Source: Olavius algarvensis spirochete endosymbiont (GTDB taxonomy: Bacteria > Spirochaetota > Spirochaetia > DSM-2461). Taken from it: a DNA stretch of 64,000 nucleotides. The DNA is taken from NCBI GenBank assembly GCA_900608495.1, contig UWYT01000113.1:1-64000 (forward strand), given 5' to 3'. The notes beneath the pieces are model-generated. The model saw nothing but the letters and a program-made list of their open reading frames with translations, had not been told where the DNA came from and did not search any database. The translations under genes and the position numbers were made by a program. Positions 49,573-58,116 of the stretch are shown piece by piece (positions within the stretch are counted from its first letter, which is position 1; the number at the start of each line of letters is the position of its first letter).

Positions 49573-50799
49573 ATGAGAACTATAAAAGCATATATTCAGG
49601 TAATCGTGATTTTCCTGACAAACTATTGTGTCAGGCTCCCTGTGATTATTCTGATGTTTTCCAGGATGAAAGTACGCTACAGGAATTCCAGGATAGTTCA
49701 TTCCACACGGGGGCCGTTTTTGTTTCTGCCGAATCATACGAATCAATGGGACCCTTTTCTTGTAAGCATTGTGCCGTGGAAACCAGTACGCTGGGTGGCT
49801 TCCGATGGGCTTTTCCGGGACACCTCGAAGCTGCTGCTCTTTGCTATCGGAGTGATTCCAAAGATAAAGGGACAGTCGGATATGACTACGATTGAGGAAC
49901 TTCGAAGAGCAATTGCCCTGGGATTTCCGGTGGGGATTTTTCCGGAGGGTGAGCAAAATTGGGATGGGACAACGTCGGAATTGATTCCGGCGACAGCCAA
50001 ATTAGTGCGCTTACTGAAAATTCCGGTGATTGTGCCAATTTGCAAAGGCGCGTATTTTTCCAAGCCGCGATGGGCCTGGAAAATGAGGCGAACACGAGTA
50101 GAGATTCATTATAAACGAGTTATCGATGCCGACGAAATTGGAGGAATGAAGTTGGTTGAGATTGAACGGCGCATAAAAGAGATATTCAGGCATGATGAAT
50201 ACGAGTGGCAAAAAAGTACAATGACTCCTATTCTAAGCGAATTGCGGGCTGAACACCTGGAACTTGTGCATTTTCTTTGTCCTAGTTGCGAAAGAATTGG
50301 ATACTTACACTCCAGGGGAAATATTCTGAGCTGCGCCTGCGGTTATCATGTGTCAGTGGATAAATTCGGCTTCTTCTCCTACCCCGAGGATGGGCCAAGT
50401 TTTGAAACACCGCGTGAGTGGGTGATTTGGCAAAACCGGGTTCTGTTTGAAAGGATTAAAGATGCCCTGGACGGAAATGAGTCAGACCCGGTTTTGCTTA
50501 GCGATGCTGGATTTGACCTGATGAAATCCGAACGAGCGAAGTCCATGGTGTATGTATTATCAGGGGAGGCAAGATTATTCAGTAATCGTATTGAAGTTGG
50601 CGATCCGGGAGGAGAGCTTGTCAGTTTTCCGCTGCGGGAGATTTCGGCTGTGAACACGTTCAAGCAGCAGAAGTTTGAGTTCCGTTACAACAAGGCGCAG
50701 TATCGTTTGCAGCCACCGAACCGCAGTGTATCAGGGTATAAGTGGGAGAAGGCCTGTAAGGGGCTTCGGGAACTCCTGGTTGAGCGTGGTGAGTGGTAA
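49573..50799 (+). CDS. PlsC-type 1-acylglycerol-3-phosphate acyltransferase with zinc ribbon and extra C-terminal domain
   Basis: A 408-aa protein. The N-terminal part (to about 215) is an acyltransferase of membrane phospholipid synthesis, with the catalytic NHTNQWD (the HX4D motif) near 54 and the substrate motif FPEGEQNWDG near 125. A zinc ribbon follows near 236-257 (CPSC...CAC), and then a domain of about 140 residues. That domain ends with strands like VSFPLREISAVNTFKQQKFEF, resembling a PH-like fold. Ordinary PlsC stops at about 240 residues, so the extra part is unusual and may regulate or localise the enzyme. Confidence 0.8.
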   Translation: MRTIKAYIQVIVIFLTNYCVRLPVIILMFSRMKVRYRNSRIVHSTRGPFLFLPNHTNQWDPFLVSIVPWKPVRWVASDGLFRDTSKLLLFAIGVIPKIKGQSDMTTIEELRRAIALGFPVGIFPEGEQNWDGTTSELIPATAKLVRLLKIPVIVPICKGAYFSKPRWAWKMRRTRVEIHYKRVIDADEIGGMKLVEIERRIKEIFRHDEYEWQKSTMTPILSELRAEHLELVHFLCPSCERIGYLHSRGNILSCACGYHVSVDKFGFFSYPEDGPSFETPREWVIWQNRVLFERIKDALDGNESDPVLLSDAGFDLMKSERAKSMVYVLSGEARLFSNRIEVGDPGGELVSFPLREISAVNTFKQQKFEFRYNKAQYRLQPPNRSVSGYKWEKACKGLRELLVERGEW

Positions 50800-50950
50800 C
50801 TCGATTCGAAGAGACTCGGATCTGTTCCAGCTTTGAACCATAGCGGCTTCCTTGCAGCCAGCACCTTCCTTAACCATCTGAGATTGCCCCAAGCGGCATA
50901 TTCTTAAACAAGCAAAAAACGCTGAAATCTTTTTAGTCAAGCATTTATCA

Positions 50951-50975
50951 TTTTTCGCATATTTTGTGCGAAAAA
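50951..50975. promoter_or_regulatory. Perfect 9-bp inverted repeat upstream of the NusG-II gene
   Basis: TTTTTCGCA (50951-50959), seven-base loop, TGCGAAAAA (50967-50975), 39 bases before the GTG start. It could be a weak terminator for plsC or a regulator site. The remaining part of the 215-base gap holds nothing else that I recognise. Confidence 0.5.
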
Positions 50976-51014
50976 CAATACTTTGATTGGATGCATATCA
51001 TAGAATAACAACTT

Positions 51015-51398
51015 GTGATCAGATTGAAAAAACTTGATTGGCTCGTCTTCCTGATTTCAATTATGGTTTTCACTGGATCGGTTTTTTGGTCTGCGGTGAG
51101 TGGGGAGGGAGAATTGAGGGTTGAAATTGAAGCCCTTGATGAGCATTTCGTTTTACCTCTTGCGGAGGATGGCGGCCTTACTCTGGATGGACCGGTAGGC
51201 AAAACCCGCGTTGAGGTGAAAAGTGGGGCTGTCTTTATCAGTGATTCGGATTGTCGAGACAAATTATGTATTGCAATGGGAGAGATTTCCAGCACCTCTG
51301 CCTGGGTGGCCTGCTTGCCAAACAGAGTTTTTGTTCGGCTTGTTGCTGTGACTTCCGAAGATGCTCAGTCGCCGGGGGTGGATTCTGTCGCGTTCTAG
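51015..51398 (+). CDS. NusG domain II-containing membrane-anchored protein (EetA-like)
   Basis: A 127-aa protein with an N-terminal membrane helix (residues 9-28) and an exported NusG domain II-type beta domain. The typical DSDCRDKLCIAMGEIS near 75-90 and AWVACLPNRVFVRL near 93-106 are clear; the Cys-rich signature is usual for the family. It starts with GTG at 51015. It overlaps the Gx transporter gene. Listeria-type EetA/EetB pairs (extracellular electron transfer) have, as I recall, the same two domain types, so an electron- or flavin-related role is an inference. Confidence 0.75.
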   Translation: MIRLKKLDWLVFLISIMVFTGSVFWSAVSGEGELRVEIEALDEHFVLPLAEDGGLTLDGPVGKTRVEVKSGAVFISDSDCRDKLCIAMGEISSTSAWVACLPNRVFVRLVAVTSEDAQSPGVDSVAF

Positions 51399-51927
51399 CA
51401 AAGATGAACGAATGGAGATTTGCGCTTTTTTCGGTGCACTTTGTTTGTTTTTGTCGGCAGTGGAGTATTTAATTCCCAAGCCATTGCCCTTTTTTCGACT
51501 TGGTTTGGCAAATCTCCCAATCATCTTGGCTTTGCGTTTTCTCAAACCCGTGGATTTGATTCTGGTAATCCTTTTGAAAATTCTCGGACAGGCATTGCTG
51601 AACGGCACGTTGGCTTCCTATGTGTTTCTGTTTTCCGCTGCAGGCACGTTGATTTCGGCTGCAACTATGTTCGGCGTTTATCGCCTTGGCGGTCGTCATG
51701 TGAGCCTGATCGGTGTGTCGCTTGTGGGTGCGTTAGCCAGCTCATCCATCCAGGTGGTATTGGCTATCGCTTTCATTTTCGGTGAGAAGGCACGGATTAT
51801 CGCCCCGCTTTCAATCGGATCGGGTGTTGCGGCGGGCCTGTTTATTGGCATATTTGCCGAACGTTTTGTCCTGAAGTCCACTTGGTTGCGCCAAATCGAA
51901 TGCCGTTATACCGCGAAATTGGATTAG
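51361..51927 (+). CDS. Gx transporter/heptaprenyl diphosphate synthase component I family (EetB-like)
   Basis: A 188-aa membrane protein with five or six helices, most like the S-component-type Gx transporter family once named heptaprenyl diphosphate synthase component I. FFRLGLANLPIILALRF near 43-59 and NGTLASYVFLFSAAGTLIS near 80-98 are family hallmarks. The start may be ATG 51361, overlapping the upstream gene by 38 bases, or ATG 51412, which is 13 bases past that stop. The pair is translationally linked. The transported compound is unknown. Confidence 0.8.
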   Translation: MLSRRGWILSRSSKDERMEICAFFGALCLFLSAVEYLIPKPLPFFRLGLANLPIILALRFLKPVDLILVILLKILGQALLNGTLASYVFLFSAAGTLISAATMFGVYRLGGRHVSLIGVSLVGALASSSIQVVLAIAFIFGEKARIIAPLSIGSGVAAGLFIGIFAERFVLKSTWLRQIECRYTAKLD

Positions 51928-51962
51928 GATATCTAGGTGAAAACAAGGAGGCGGAATTGACT

Positions 51963-52610
51963 ATGCCGGAGCCAACTCACACAGGGCCACCAAATCGGCG
52001 AAAGTCGGTCGATAAGATAGGAAAATATGTGGGCCCTGTCGCTAGATTCGCAGCCGGTATGGCGATGCTGCCGCCTTTTCTGTTGATTAAGCAGGTTTTG
52101 TTAAAAGCTATCCTTACAATCTCATTCGCGATTTTAGCACTGCTTTCGGGGAAAAGACTTCGTTGGGGATACTTCCTGATTTTGCTTGTTTCGGTTTGTT
52201 GTTTCCAACTGTTTTTCCCCTGGGGGAAGGTGATTTTTGAATTAGGACCAATTGTTGTTACAATCGGCGCTCTTGAGAGTGGGTTGATTAGGGGATTGAC
52301 ACTTGCGGGGATGGTTTTTCTGTCTGTGGCTGCGGTGCGGCCGGAATTGAAATTGCCGGGGGCCCTGGGTGGACTTCTGGGTCGCACATTTTATTACTTC
52401 GATTCGCTTTTTGAGGGACGGAGACGTTTGACGAGGAAAAATTTCTTTGCGAGTCTTGATAAGCTGCTTAAGGAACGATTCGATCTAGACAAGAAACATG
52501 CAATAATAGCAAAACGAGAAGGGGACAGGATGAGGGGGTGGTTTATGGCTCTGCCGGCAGCCTTGATTTCCTGGGCCTTTTTTATCTGGGCACAGGTGCT
52601 AGACGGCTAG
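51963..52610 (+). CDS. CbiQ-like (ECF transporter T component-like) membrane protein
   Basis: A 215-aa protein with about four or five membrane helices (near 20-65, 70-90, 95-115 and 190-212). It contains a T-component-like stretch in the middle (GPIVVTIGALESGLIRGLTLAGMVFL near 95-120), followed by a basic soluble segment. AAGGAGG at 51945-51951 is well placed for a TTG at 51957, or less well for ATG 51963. It follows the Gx-transporter gene and may be its energy-coupling partner. No ATPase genes are adjacent, so the assignment is tentative. Confidence 0.55.
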   Translation: MPEPTHTGPPNRRKSVDKIGKYVGPVARFAAGMAMLPPFLLIKQVLLKAILTISFAILALLSGKRLRWGYFLILLVSVCCFQLFFPWGKVIFELGPIVVTIGALESGLIRGLTLAGMVFLSVAAVRPELKLPGALGGLLGRTFYYFDSLFEGRRRLTRKNFFASLDKLLKERFDLDKKHAIIAKREGDRMRGWFMALPAALISWAFFIWAQVLDG

Positions 52611-52639
52611 GCTCCAAGTGAATGACAAGCTCAAAAACA

Positions 52640-53233
52640 CTAGTCTAAGTATTTTTCCTCGTCTACATATCGCTTGGCGATTGCGAGATCCTCAGAATCA
52701 ATTCTATGGGCATATCTATCGAGAAAATCTTTGTCGAATTTGGCGCCGCACCATAGCAAAGTCCAGGCAGAGCCATCTTTGTGAGAGCCGAGTGCTTTGA
52801 ACCTGTCGTAGACCTTGATGTAGGCGTCCATAATCAGAGCACGCTCCGTTTGAGTGTAGGTGTTTCCTGTGCCGAGTCGATTGTATATGTCTACAATTTC
52901 GTCGGGAAAGATGAGATCGGGGTCTTCGGAACGCAAGTCGTTATGTACATAAAGATCTGGCCATAGAAAATAACTGTCCCAATAGATGCTGGTTATCATG
53001 GAAAATGATTGACCCATTAGAACGACATGCTTATCGATTACATATCTACGATTTTGAGATTCCTGGCTGGGTGATGAAGATTCGGAAGCTACAGGGATGG
53101 TGAAGTTTGTGTAGACAAGAGTCGAGGATTGTTCCTGCGAAAAAGAAACCAGCAAAAATAGGATTGCAAGCAAAAGCATCAGCGTACCCAGTGTGATTGC
53201 TAGATTGCGGAAAATGATTTGTGAGGAGTTCAC
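52640..53233 (-). CDS. Secreted protein with LysM-like domain
   Basis: A 197-aa product with an N-terminal membrane helix (residues 11-31), then a Ser/Gln-rich linker. A region that reads like a LysM or related peptidoglycan-binding fold follows near 64-125 (YVIDKHVVLMGQSFSMITSI, then LWPDLYVHN and FPDEIVDI). The C-terminal third is helical with several Asp and Lys residues. A cell-wall-associated role is likely but inferred. It is convergent with the CbiQ-like gene. Confidence 0.6.
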   Translation of the reverse strand: MNSSQIIFRNLAITLGTLMLLLAILFLLVSFSQEQSSTLVYTNFTIPVASESSSPSQESQNRRYVIDKHVVLMGQSFSMITSIYWDSYFLWPDLYVHNDLRSEDPDLIFPDEIVDIYNRLGTGNTYTQTERALIMDAYIKVYDRFKALGSHKDGSAWTLLWCGAKFDKDFLDRYAHRIDSEDLAIAKRYVDEEKYLD

Positions 53234-53364
53234 GGTTTCATTATCGGCTTGGTAATCACGAAGATGAAGTGACTAAAAATGGTGCTGTTACCAAAGATTG
53301 TCGGAATTGCTTTGAGGACGAGGGATAATAGGCAATTTTGCGTGAGTTGCTTGAATTCTATCGA

Positions 53365-54174
53365 TTATTCATCCGGAAGCGAAGCTGATTTGAGCCAATT
53401 CAGTACGGCATCAGCGATTAGGCTTTTATCGGCACCCTGGGGGAGATCGTGCCCGCAGTTGCTTACTGTCAGCGAGCTATCAAGGCCGGCTGGAAGTTTC
53501 TTTTTGAGAAGTTTCAACACAGTGATAGGGACTGACTTATCACCTTCGGAGACCACAGCCATTACAGGCGTCTGAATCTTTTTGAGATTGCGTCGAATTT
53601 CGCTCCGAAGTTTATACAACTGAGCCCCGCTGCGGAAGTCTCGACGAACCCAGTAGCGACGACCCAGTTCCAGAACTTGTGGGCTGAGTTCGGGATTGGG
53701 TTCCCATCCGGTTCTTATCTCGGGAAGGATGGAGGAGAATAGGGAGAGTATGGACATCAATCCCCAGGTTTTTTGCTTGATTTTGAGTGCTGGCGCAAGC
53801 AACACCAATTTTTCCGGTGTCACGTGCATAGCCAATTTCAAGGCTAAGAGGCCGCCCATTGAATATCCAAGTATGGAAACCCGTTCGTAACGGGAACGCA
53901 AGTCCAACCAAGCGTCGTAACTCCGTCTCATCCAATCGTGACGAGAAGTGGTAGATAGGTCGCTCAAATCTGTCCCTGCTCCAGGGAGTCTGGGAACCGC
54001 TACGGCGAAACCGGCGACGCCCAGATGCTCCGCTATAAATCTGAGTTCTCCGGGAGCCCCAGTATAGCCATGCAGAGCCAATACAGCCTTCGAACTTCTG
54101 TGTGAGGGGTGAATTTCATAGGGCAGCCCTATGGGTATAGTGGCGATTGAGTTTGATTTTTTAGTGAATTTCAT
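53365..54174 (-). CDS. Alpha/beta-hydrolase (esterase/lipase-like)
   Basis: A 269-aa cytoplasmic hydrolase. HGYTGAPGELRFIAEHL near 34-50 marks the oxyanion region, LGYSMGGLLAL near 100-110 holds the nucleophile Ser, SEGDKSVP near 212 the Asp and NCGHDLPQ near 240 the His. The layout fits carboxylesterases or monoacylglycerol lipases (family V-like). No neighbour fixes the substrate. Between it and the LysM-like gene are about 130 bases with no visible feature. Confidence 0.85.
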   Translation of the reverse strand: MKFTKKSNSIATIPIGLPYEIHPSHRSSKAVLALHGYTGAPGELRFIAEHLGVAGFAVAVPRLPGAGTDLSDLSTTSRHDWMRRSYDAWLDLRSRYERVSILGYSMGGLLALKLAMHVTPEKLVLLAPALKIKQKTWGLMSILSLFSSILPEIRTGWEPNPELSPQVLELGRRYWVRRDFRSGAQLYKLRSEIRRNLKKIQTPVMAVVSEGDKSVPITVLKLLKKKLPAGLDSSLTVSNCGHDLPQGADKSLIADAVLNWLKSASLPDE

Positions 54175-54259
54175 ATCTCACATGCTCCATAGATGCGATA
54201 TCGGCAGATACTTCAACCAGGCAAGTAAGCGAGGTTGACTTACTTGGTTGCATAAGTCT

Positions 54260-55198
54260 CTACCTATGTCTCACCAATGTAAGATACCACTCATCAACGA
54301 CTCCTGCATCCTTTATCTCCTGCAGGAAGCGTTTGGCATCGAGTGGATATCCAGCACAGGGTCGAATTCCGGGGAGTCTTTTCCTCCACCACGCATTAAA
54401 CAATAGCATTGCCACTTCCCTGATATACTTGGATATCATCGAGGCAAGAGCGGTTTCCAGTTTAGTTGAATCTGCTCGAACTAAAAATTCAATCGATGCG
54501 TTTCCAATCCGGTAGCGGGAACACTTTGATTCTTCCAGGATAGTTTCGATTTTTCTATTTGGAAAAATATTTCTCAACCAGGTTCCATAATAGCGCCTAC
54601 CCCCTTGCCTGTCGACTGATACGCGAGTATCTGCTTTGTTATCCTCCAGGATGCTTATAAGCAGAGGGGCGATTATGCTTTGTATGGCAGGGCTCTTGCC
54701 TTCATGGCGCTCCAGCTCGCGATTAAATTCCCTGGCGCTTATAAAGCGAAGTTTCGGACACTTCATTGTAATTGAGCAATTTTTCATTGCCACGCTGATT
54801 GCAGGGACAAATTCATGGTAGGTAGATTGACTTATTGGGATTGATAAATCAGAAGAACCAGCAAACCAGGGTGTTTCGGTGAGTGCTCGGAGATCGGAAT
54901 TTGGGCAAAGAAATTGAAGAAGGTGGAAAAAGGAAAGAGGGGGAGAAATACCAGCTACGCCAAGAAGAGCTAAAACTCCTGTTTCAAGATTTTTGATTCC
55001 GCCTGACTGAAAAAAGACAGTTTTGCTATCAGCTATTTGCAGGCGGCCGGAACCGTCCTTTGTTTTGCAAATAACCTCGGTAAGTATTTCATAGAGTTCT
55101 GTCATTCGAGGGCCGGAATATTCAAAATGAGTTAGGCAGCTGCAGAAAGGACCAAGCTTGGCACCAAGGGCAGCTTCATCCAAACCCGCGTAAATCAT
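54260..55198 (-). CDS. Divergent RNase HII-superfamily protein
   Basis: A 312-aa protein that I assign by its motif order to the RNase H-like family of RNase HII. The first motif YAGLDEAALGAKLGP (Asp7, Glu8) matches GIDEAGRGPLAGP, ADSK near 56-59 matches the DSKKL motif, VSVDRQ (Asp196) matches the third acidic position and ADSTKLETALASMISKYIR (Asp243) matches the fourth. GYPLDAKRFL near 283 matches the end. All four catalytic acids are in place, but the protein is about 100 residues longer than RNase HII and otherwise very different. It overlaps the GH36-like gene by four bases. It may act on an unusual nucleic acid. Confidence 0.65.
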   Translation of the reverse strand: MIYAGLDEAALGAKLGPFCSCLTHFEYSGPRMTELYEILTEVICKTKDGSGRLQIADSKTVFFQSGGIKNLETGVLALLGVAGISPPLSFFHLLQFLCPNSDLRALTETPWFAGSSDLSIPISQSTYHEFVPAISVAMKNCSITMKCPKLRFISAREFNRELERHEGKSPAIQSIIAPLLISILEDNKADTRVSVDRQGGRRYYGTWLRNIFPNRKIETILEESKCSRYRIGNASIEFLVRADSTKLETALASMISKYIREVAMLLFNAWWRKRLPGIRPCAGYPLDAKRFLQEIKDAGVVDEWYLTLVRHR

Positions 55199-56967
55199 CC
55201 TCGAAATAACCGATGGCCTCTTGGCGGAAGGGAAACATAAATCTCTGGTGAATTGAAAACCACGCAGTTTCCCGCCGATAGCGGAGCGGACACTCCGAGT
55301 TGAGATCGAAGACGATTGAGATCCAAGTGAATTTGAGCTTCTCTGTCTGAGAAATTGAACAGAGATATCCAGCCTTGATTGTTCCGGACAACCAGCAAAT
55401 CGTCGATATCGCCGTCAGTCTTCGGCATCAAACTGATCCGTCCTTTCCGGCATTCGGCAAACAGGGATAAAAATTTCTTAATGGAGTTTTCTGTTTCCGT
55501 ATCTATTTCCCTGGGATCTCCCGAAAAGCACACAAGTCCGCAGGAAAGAGTTATGGCATTAATCAATGTACTTGACGCCGCATCATGCTGCGCATTGAAT
55601 AGCCCGACAGGAAGTAATCCCGCTGTATTTATCCAGGAAGATTCATTCCAGGCTGAGCGATGAAGCAGCGCCGACGCAATAGTCATTTTTGCATGCTGAT
55701 TTTTTATGAACATCTGTCTATGGTTTCCTTCAATCGAACGCATCATCACCTGTGCATCCCAAACTCCATAGGTGGTGAGCAATGGAAGATCGGCGGCAGC
55801 TAAAAGCCCTCGATTTCCTACGGCTTTGCGTATTGCAATGGCGGCGCCATTAAGGAGTTCCCCGGCACTATAGTTTTTCTTGTGCCGAATTCCAGGTGCA
55901 AGACCGTCGCCAAGTCGCTCGAGATAAAAAGCGCGAAATCCCCAGTGTTCCCGCATTAACGAAAACATCTTTCTGATATGGTTGAGCACTTGAGGATTGC
56001 TGAGATCCAGGACGTAGCAATTATCACGGGCAGATTCATATCTCTTCACGGTGATTGGCATCCCCTTATCGTCGCGAACGAACCAAGCTCGCTTTTCTGC
56101 GGCAAGCGAAGATTTCTTTGATGCAAGGAACGGAGCAAGGCGCAAACCCGGAGCAATACTCTGTTCCATAATTTTGCGAACATACATATTCATATGACCC
56201 AAGTTTTTTGGAGTGAGCCAATCGCCTATTTGCGATGCGTATTGTGGCCCGAGAGCGAACCAGTTAACCCCAATCTTTTTTTTGCGGATAGCGTTTAGCA
56301 TTCCCAATAAATCTTTTTGTGTTTTCAGTTCCCCTGATTCGCACCAGCCAATTCTCTCGCTTTGAGGAAAGACTCTTGTTGTTGGCGCCTTCCATTCATG
56401 CCTCCATGTTGAAACCAATCTTTCCAACGATCCGCGGCTGATTACCACGAAGGGGAGATGCAGCATTTCTCGTATTCCCAAGTGGTGGTTAATCTCCCAG
56501 GAAATTGTCAGAGTGTGATTTAGAGGTCTGCATTCGAATACAATTGGGTAATTTGCCGGATAAAGTTGTTTGAGGAGCAACCCATCGACGCCTGTGGTCT
56601 CGGATATCCAGATGGCCCAGGCACCTTTGCGACGAATGCTTCCCGATAGTGTTCCAGGTATCGATTTAGACTTACGGGGATTAAACTCGCCTGAATAAGA
56701 TTCAGCCCAAACCACCAAATCTCTAACAAGACGCGGAGATTTGAAACGAAATATCAAGCTTACATTGCGTATGAACAATTCTGATTTTGCTTCAAGAATC
56801 GCCTCAATGTGTGTATTTGTCCGGAAACTTCTTAGGAAAACAGATTTGAAATCAAATGAATACTCTCTGGGGCCTCTCCCGAGTCGCCCCTTGGCTTTCG
56901 CGTTCCGAACAGGTTTTATTCCGTAACTGAGTATCGCCGAAGTACCAGATGGTAGGATTTTGATCAT
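55195..56967 (-). CDS. GH36-like (alpha-galactosidase/melibiase fold) protein, possibly inactive
   Basis: A 590-aa protein. APGLRLAPFLASKKSSLA near 298-315, WFVRDDKGMPI near 320-330 and YVLDLSNPQVLNHIRKMF near 345-362 are the typical middle part of GH36/GH-D enzymes. The next strand, where active enzymes have K-x-D with the nucleophile Asp, reads RAFYLERLG, so the nucleophile appears to be Glu or missing. Catalysis is therefore doubtful. ATG 56967 has AGGAG five bases upstream and is preferred to a longer start at 57036. Its last four bases overlap the RNase HII-like gene, so the two are co-expressed. Confidence 0.7.
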   Translation of the reverse strand: MIKILPSGTSAILSYGIKPVRNAKAKGRLGRGPREYSFDFKSVFLRSFRTNTHIEAILEAKSELFIRNVSLIFRFKSPRLVRDLVVWAESYSGEFNPRKSKSIPGTLSGSIRRKGAWAIWISETTGVDGLLLKQLYPANYPIVFECRPLNHTLTISWEINHHLGIREMLHLPFVVISRGSLERLVSTWRHEWKAPTTRVFPQSERIGWCESGELKTQKDLLGMLNAIRKKKIGVNWFALGPQYASQIGDWLTPKNLGHMNMYVRKIMEQSIAPGLRLAPFLASKKSSLAAEKRAWFVRDDKGMPITVKRYESARDNCYVLDLSNPQVLNHIRKMFSLMREHWGFRAFYLERLGDGLAPGIRHKKNYSAGELLNGAAIAIRKAVGNRGLLAAADLPLLTTYGVWDAQVMMRSIEGNHRQMFIKNQHAKMTIASALLHRSAWNESSWINTAGLLPVGLFNAQHDAASSTLINAITLSCGLVCFSGDPREIDTETENSIKKFLSLFAECRKGRISLMPKTDGDIDDLLVVRNNQGWISLFNFSDREAQIHLDLNRLRSQLGVSAPLSAGNCVVFNSPEIYVSLPPRGHRLFRG

Positions 56968-57088
56968 CGCGTCTCCTGGAGTTGAATACGAGCATACCCT
57001 GATGCTCAAATCGTCACTAGTGAAAATACAAGCCAAGAATTAATTGCTGATTAATGCATTCTGTTACCGATAAGCTAGATACAATGTA

Positions 57089-58099
57089 ATGAATATATAC
57101 GTTAATCGTCTTGTGTGCCTTGCGATGGTGTTCGTTGCGTTTGCCGCCACGGGGCAGGAGTGGGAAGAGGATGCCAATCGTGCGAGCAGCTATGCAGAAG
57201 CAGGCGATTACAACGCTGCATGGGTGTTTTACAAACGAGCGCTGGCTAAGAATTGCGATGATGGTTTAATCATATACAGGGCGGCCGAGGCCCTTAGCCG
57301 TCAAACATTGGGTGAGGATGTTGACTATGCAAAGGCTCTATATGCAGTGGCAAGCTACTATCTTGTCAAGGAAGATCCTGAGAGTCCGATTTTAGCCATC
57401 GCTAATTCGAACGTTGACGAAGACATCAAGCGGCGAAAAATAGCGCGAATTTACGCAAGATTAGGGGCCAGGTTGCCAAAAACCTATGGGTTGACTAGCA
57501 CGAAATTCGACGTGGTGCAAATTTTTGTTGTTTCCAGTTTCGAGGAAGCAATACAGTTCTATATCACCTTAGTATCTAAAGGACTGAGAGCAACCTTGGC
57601 TTGGGCGCGATCCAGAATGCCTGAGTTGTTACTCTCTATTTTTGTTGCGAGCTTGCTTACGGGGGTTATACTCCCGGTCCTGGTGGCTCTGACGGTTGCG
57701 CGGGAGGGACGCAAGAGTTATGTAAGCGCGTATGCTTTTTTGATACATTGGGGATTCCTGGGCCTACATAGATTCTATCTTAAGCGCTATGCAAGTGGTT
57801 TGCTATGGCTTTTCACCTGCGGCTTACTTGGATTTGGAATCCTTGCCGATCTTTTTCTAACAGGCGTCCTTGTTCGCTGTTGGAACGAGGATAACCAATT
57901 CAAGCGATTTATACGCCGTTATAGGAGAAGCACCGTGATGAGTGGTGCTTCGCAGTACCGGAGACCGGCTACCAAAATGCCTGGATCTCAGAGTTCTCCC
58001 AATTCGAGGATGAGACCGGAAAGAACCCCGGGCACCAGGGACTTTGCCACCGATGATTTTTCTGATATGAGCTTCAAAAACGATTCCACTCTGAACTAA
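57089..58099 (+). CDS. Exported TPR-like protein with TM2 domain
   Basis: A 336-aa protein. A signal peptide (residues 1-22) leads to a helical repeat region near 25-115 (AGDYNAAWVFYKRALAKN looks like a TPR helix pair), a membrane helix near 180-200, then a TM2 domain near 212-265 (LIHWGFLGLHRFYLKRYASGL). A basic, Ser/Pro-rich cytoplasmic tail ends the protein. TM2 domains occur in membrane proteins of varied and often unknown roles. I do not recognise the whole architecture. The start lacks a clear ribosome site. Confidence 0.7.
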   Translation: MNIYVNRLVCLAMVFVAFAATGQEWEEDANRASSYAEAGDYNAAWVFYKRALAKNCDDGLIIYRAAEALSRQTLGEDVDYAKALYAVASYYLVKEDPESPILAIANSNVDEDIKRRKIARIYARLGARLPKTYGLTSTKFDVVQIFVVSSFEEAIQFYITLVSKGLRATLAWARSRMPELLLSIFVASLLTGVILPVLVALTVAREGRKSYVSAYAFLIHWGFLGLHRFYLKRYASGLLWLFTCGLLGFGILADLFLTGVLVRCWNEDNQFKRFIRRYRRSTVMSGASQYRRPATKMPGSQSSPNSRMRPERTPGTRDFATDDFSDMSFKNDSTLN

Positions 58100-58116
58100 G
58101 TTTGAACATCAGGGTT

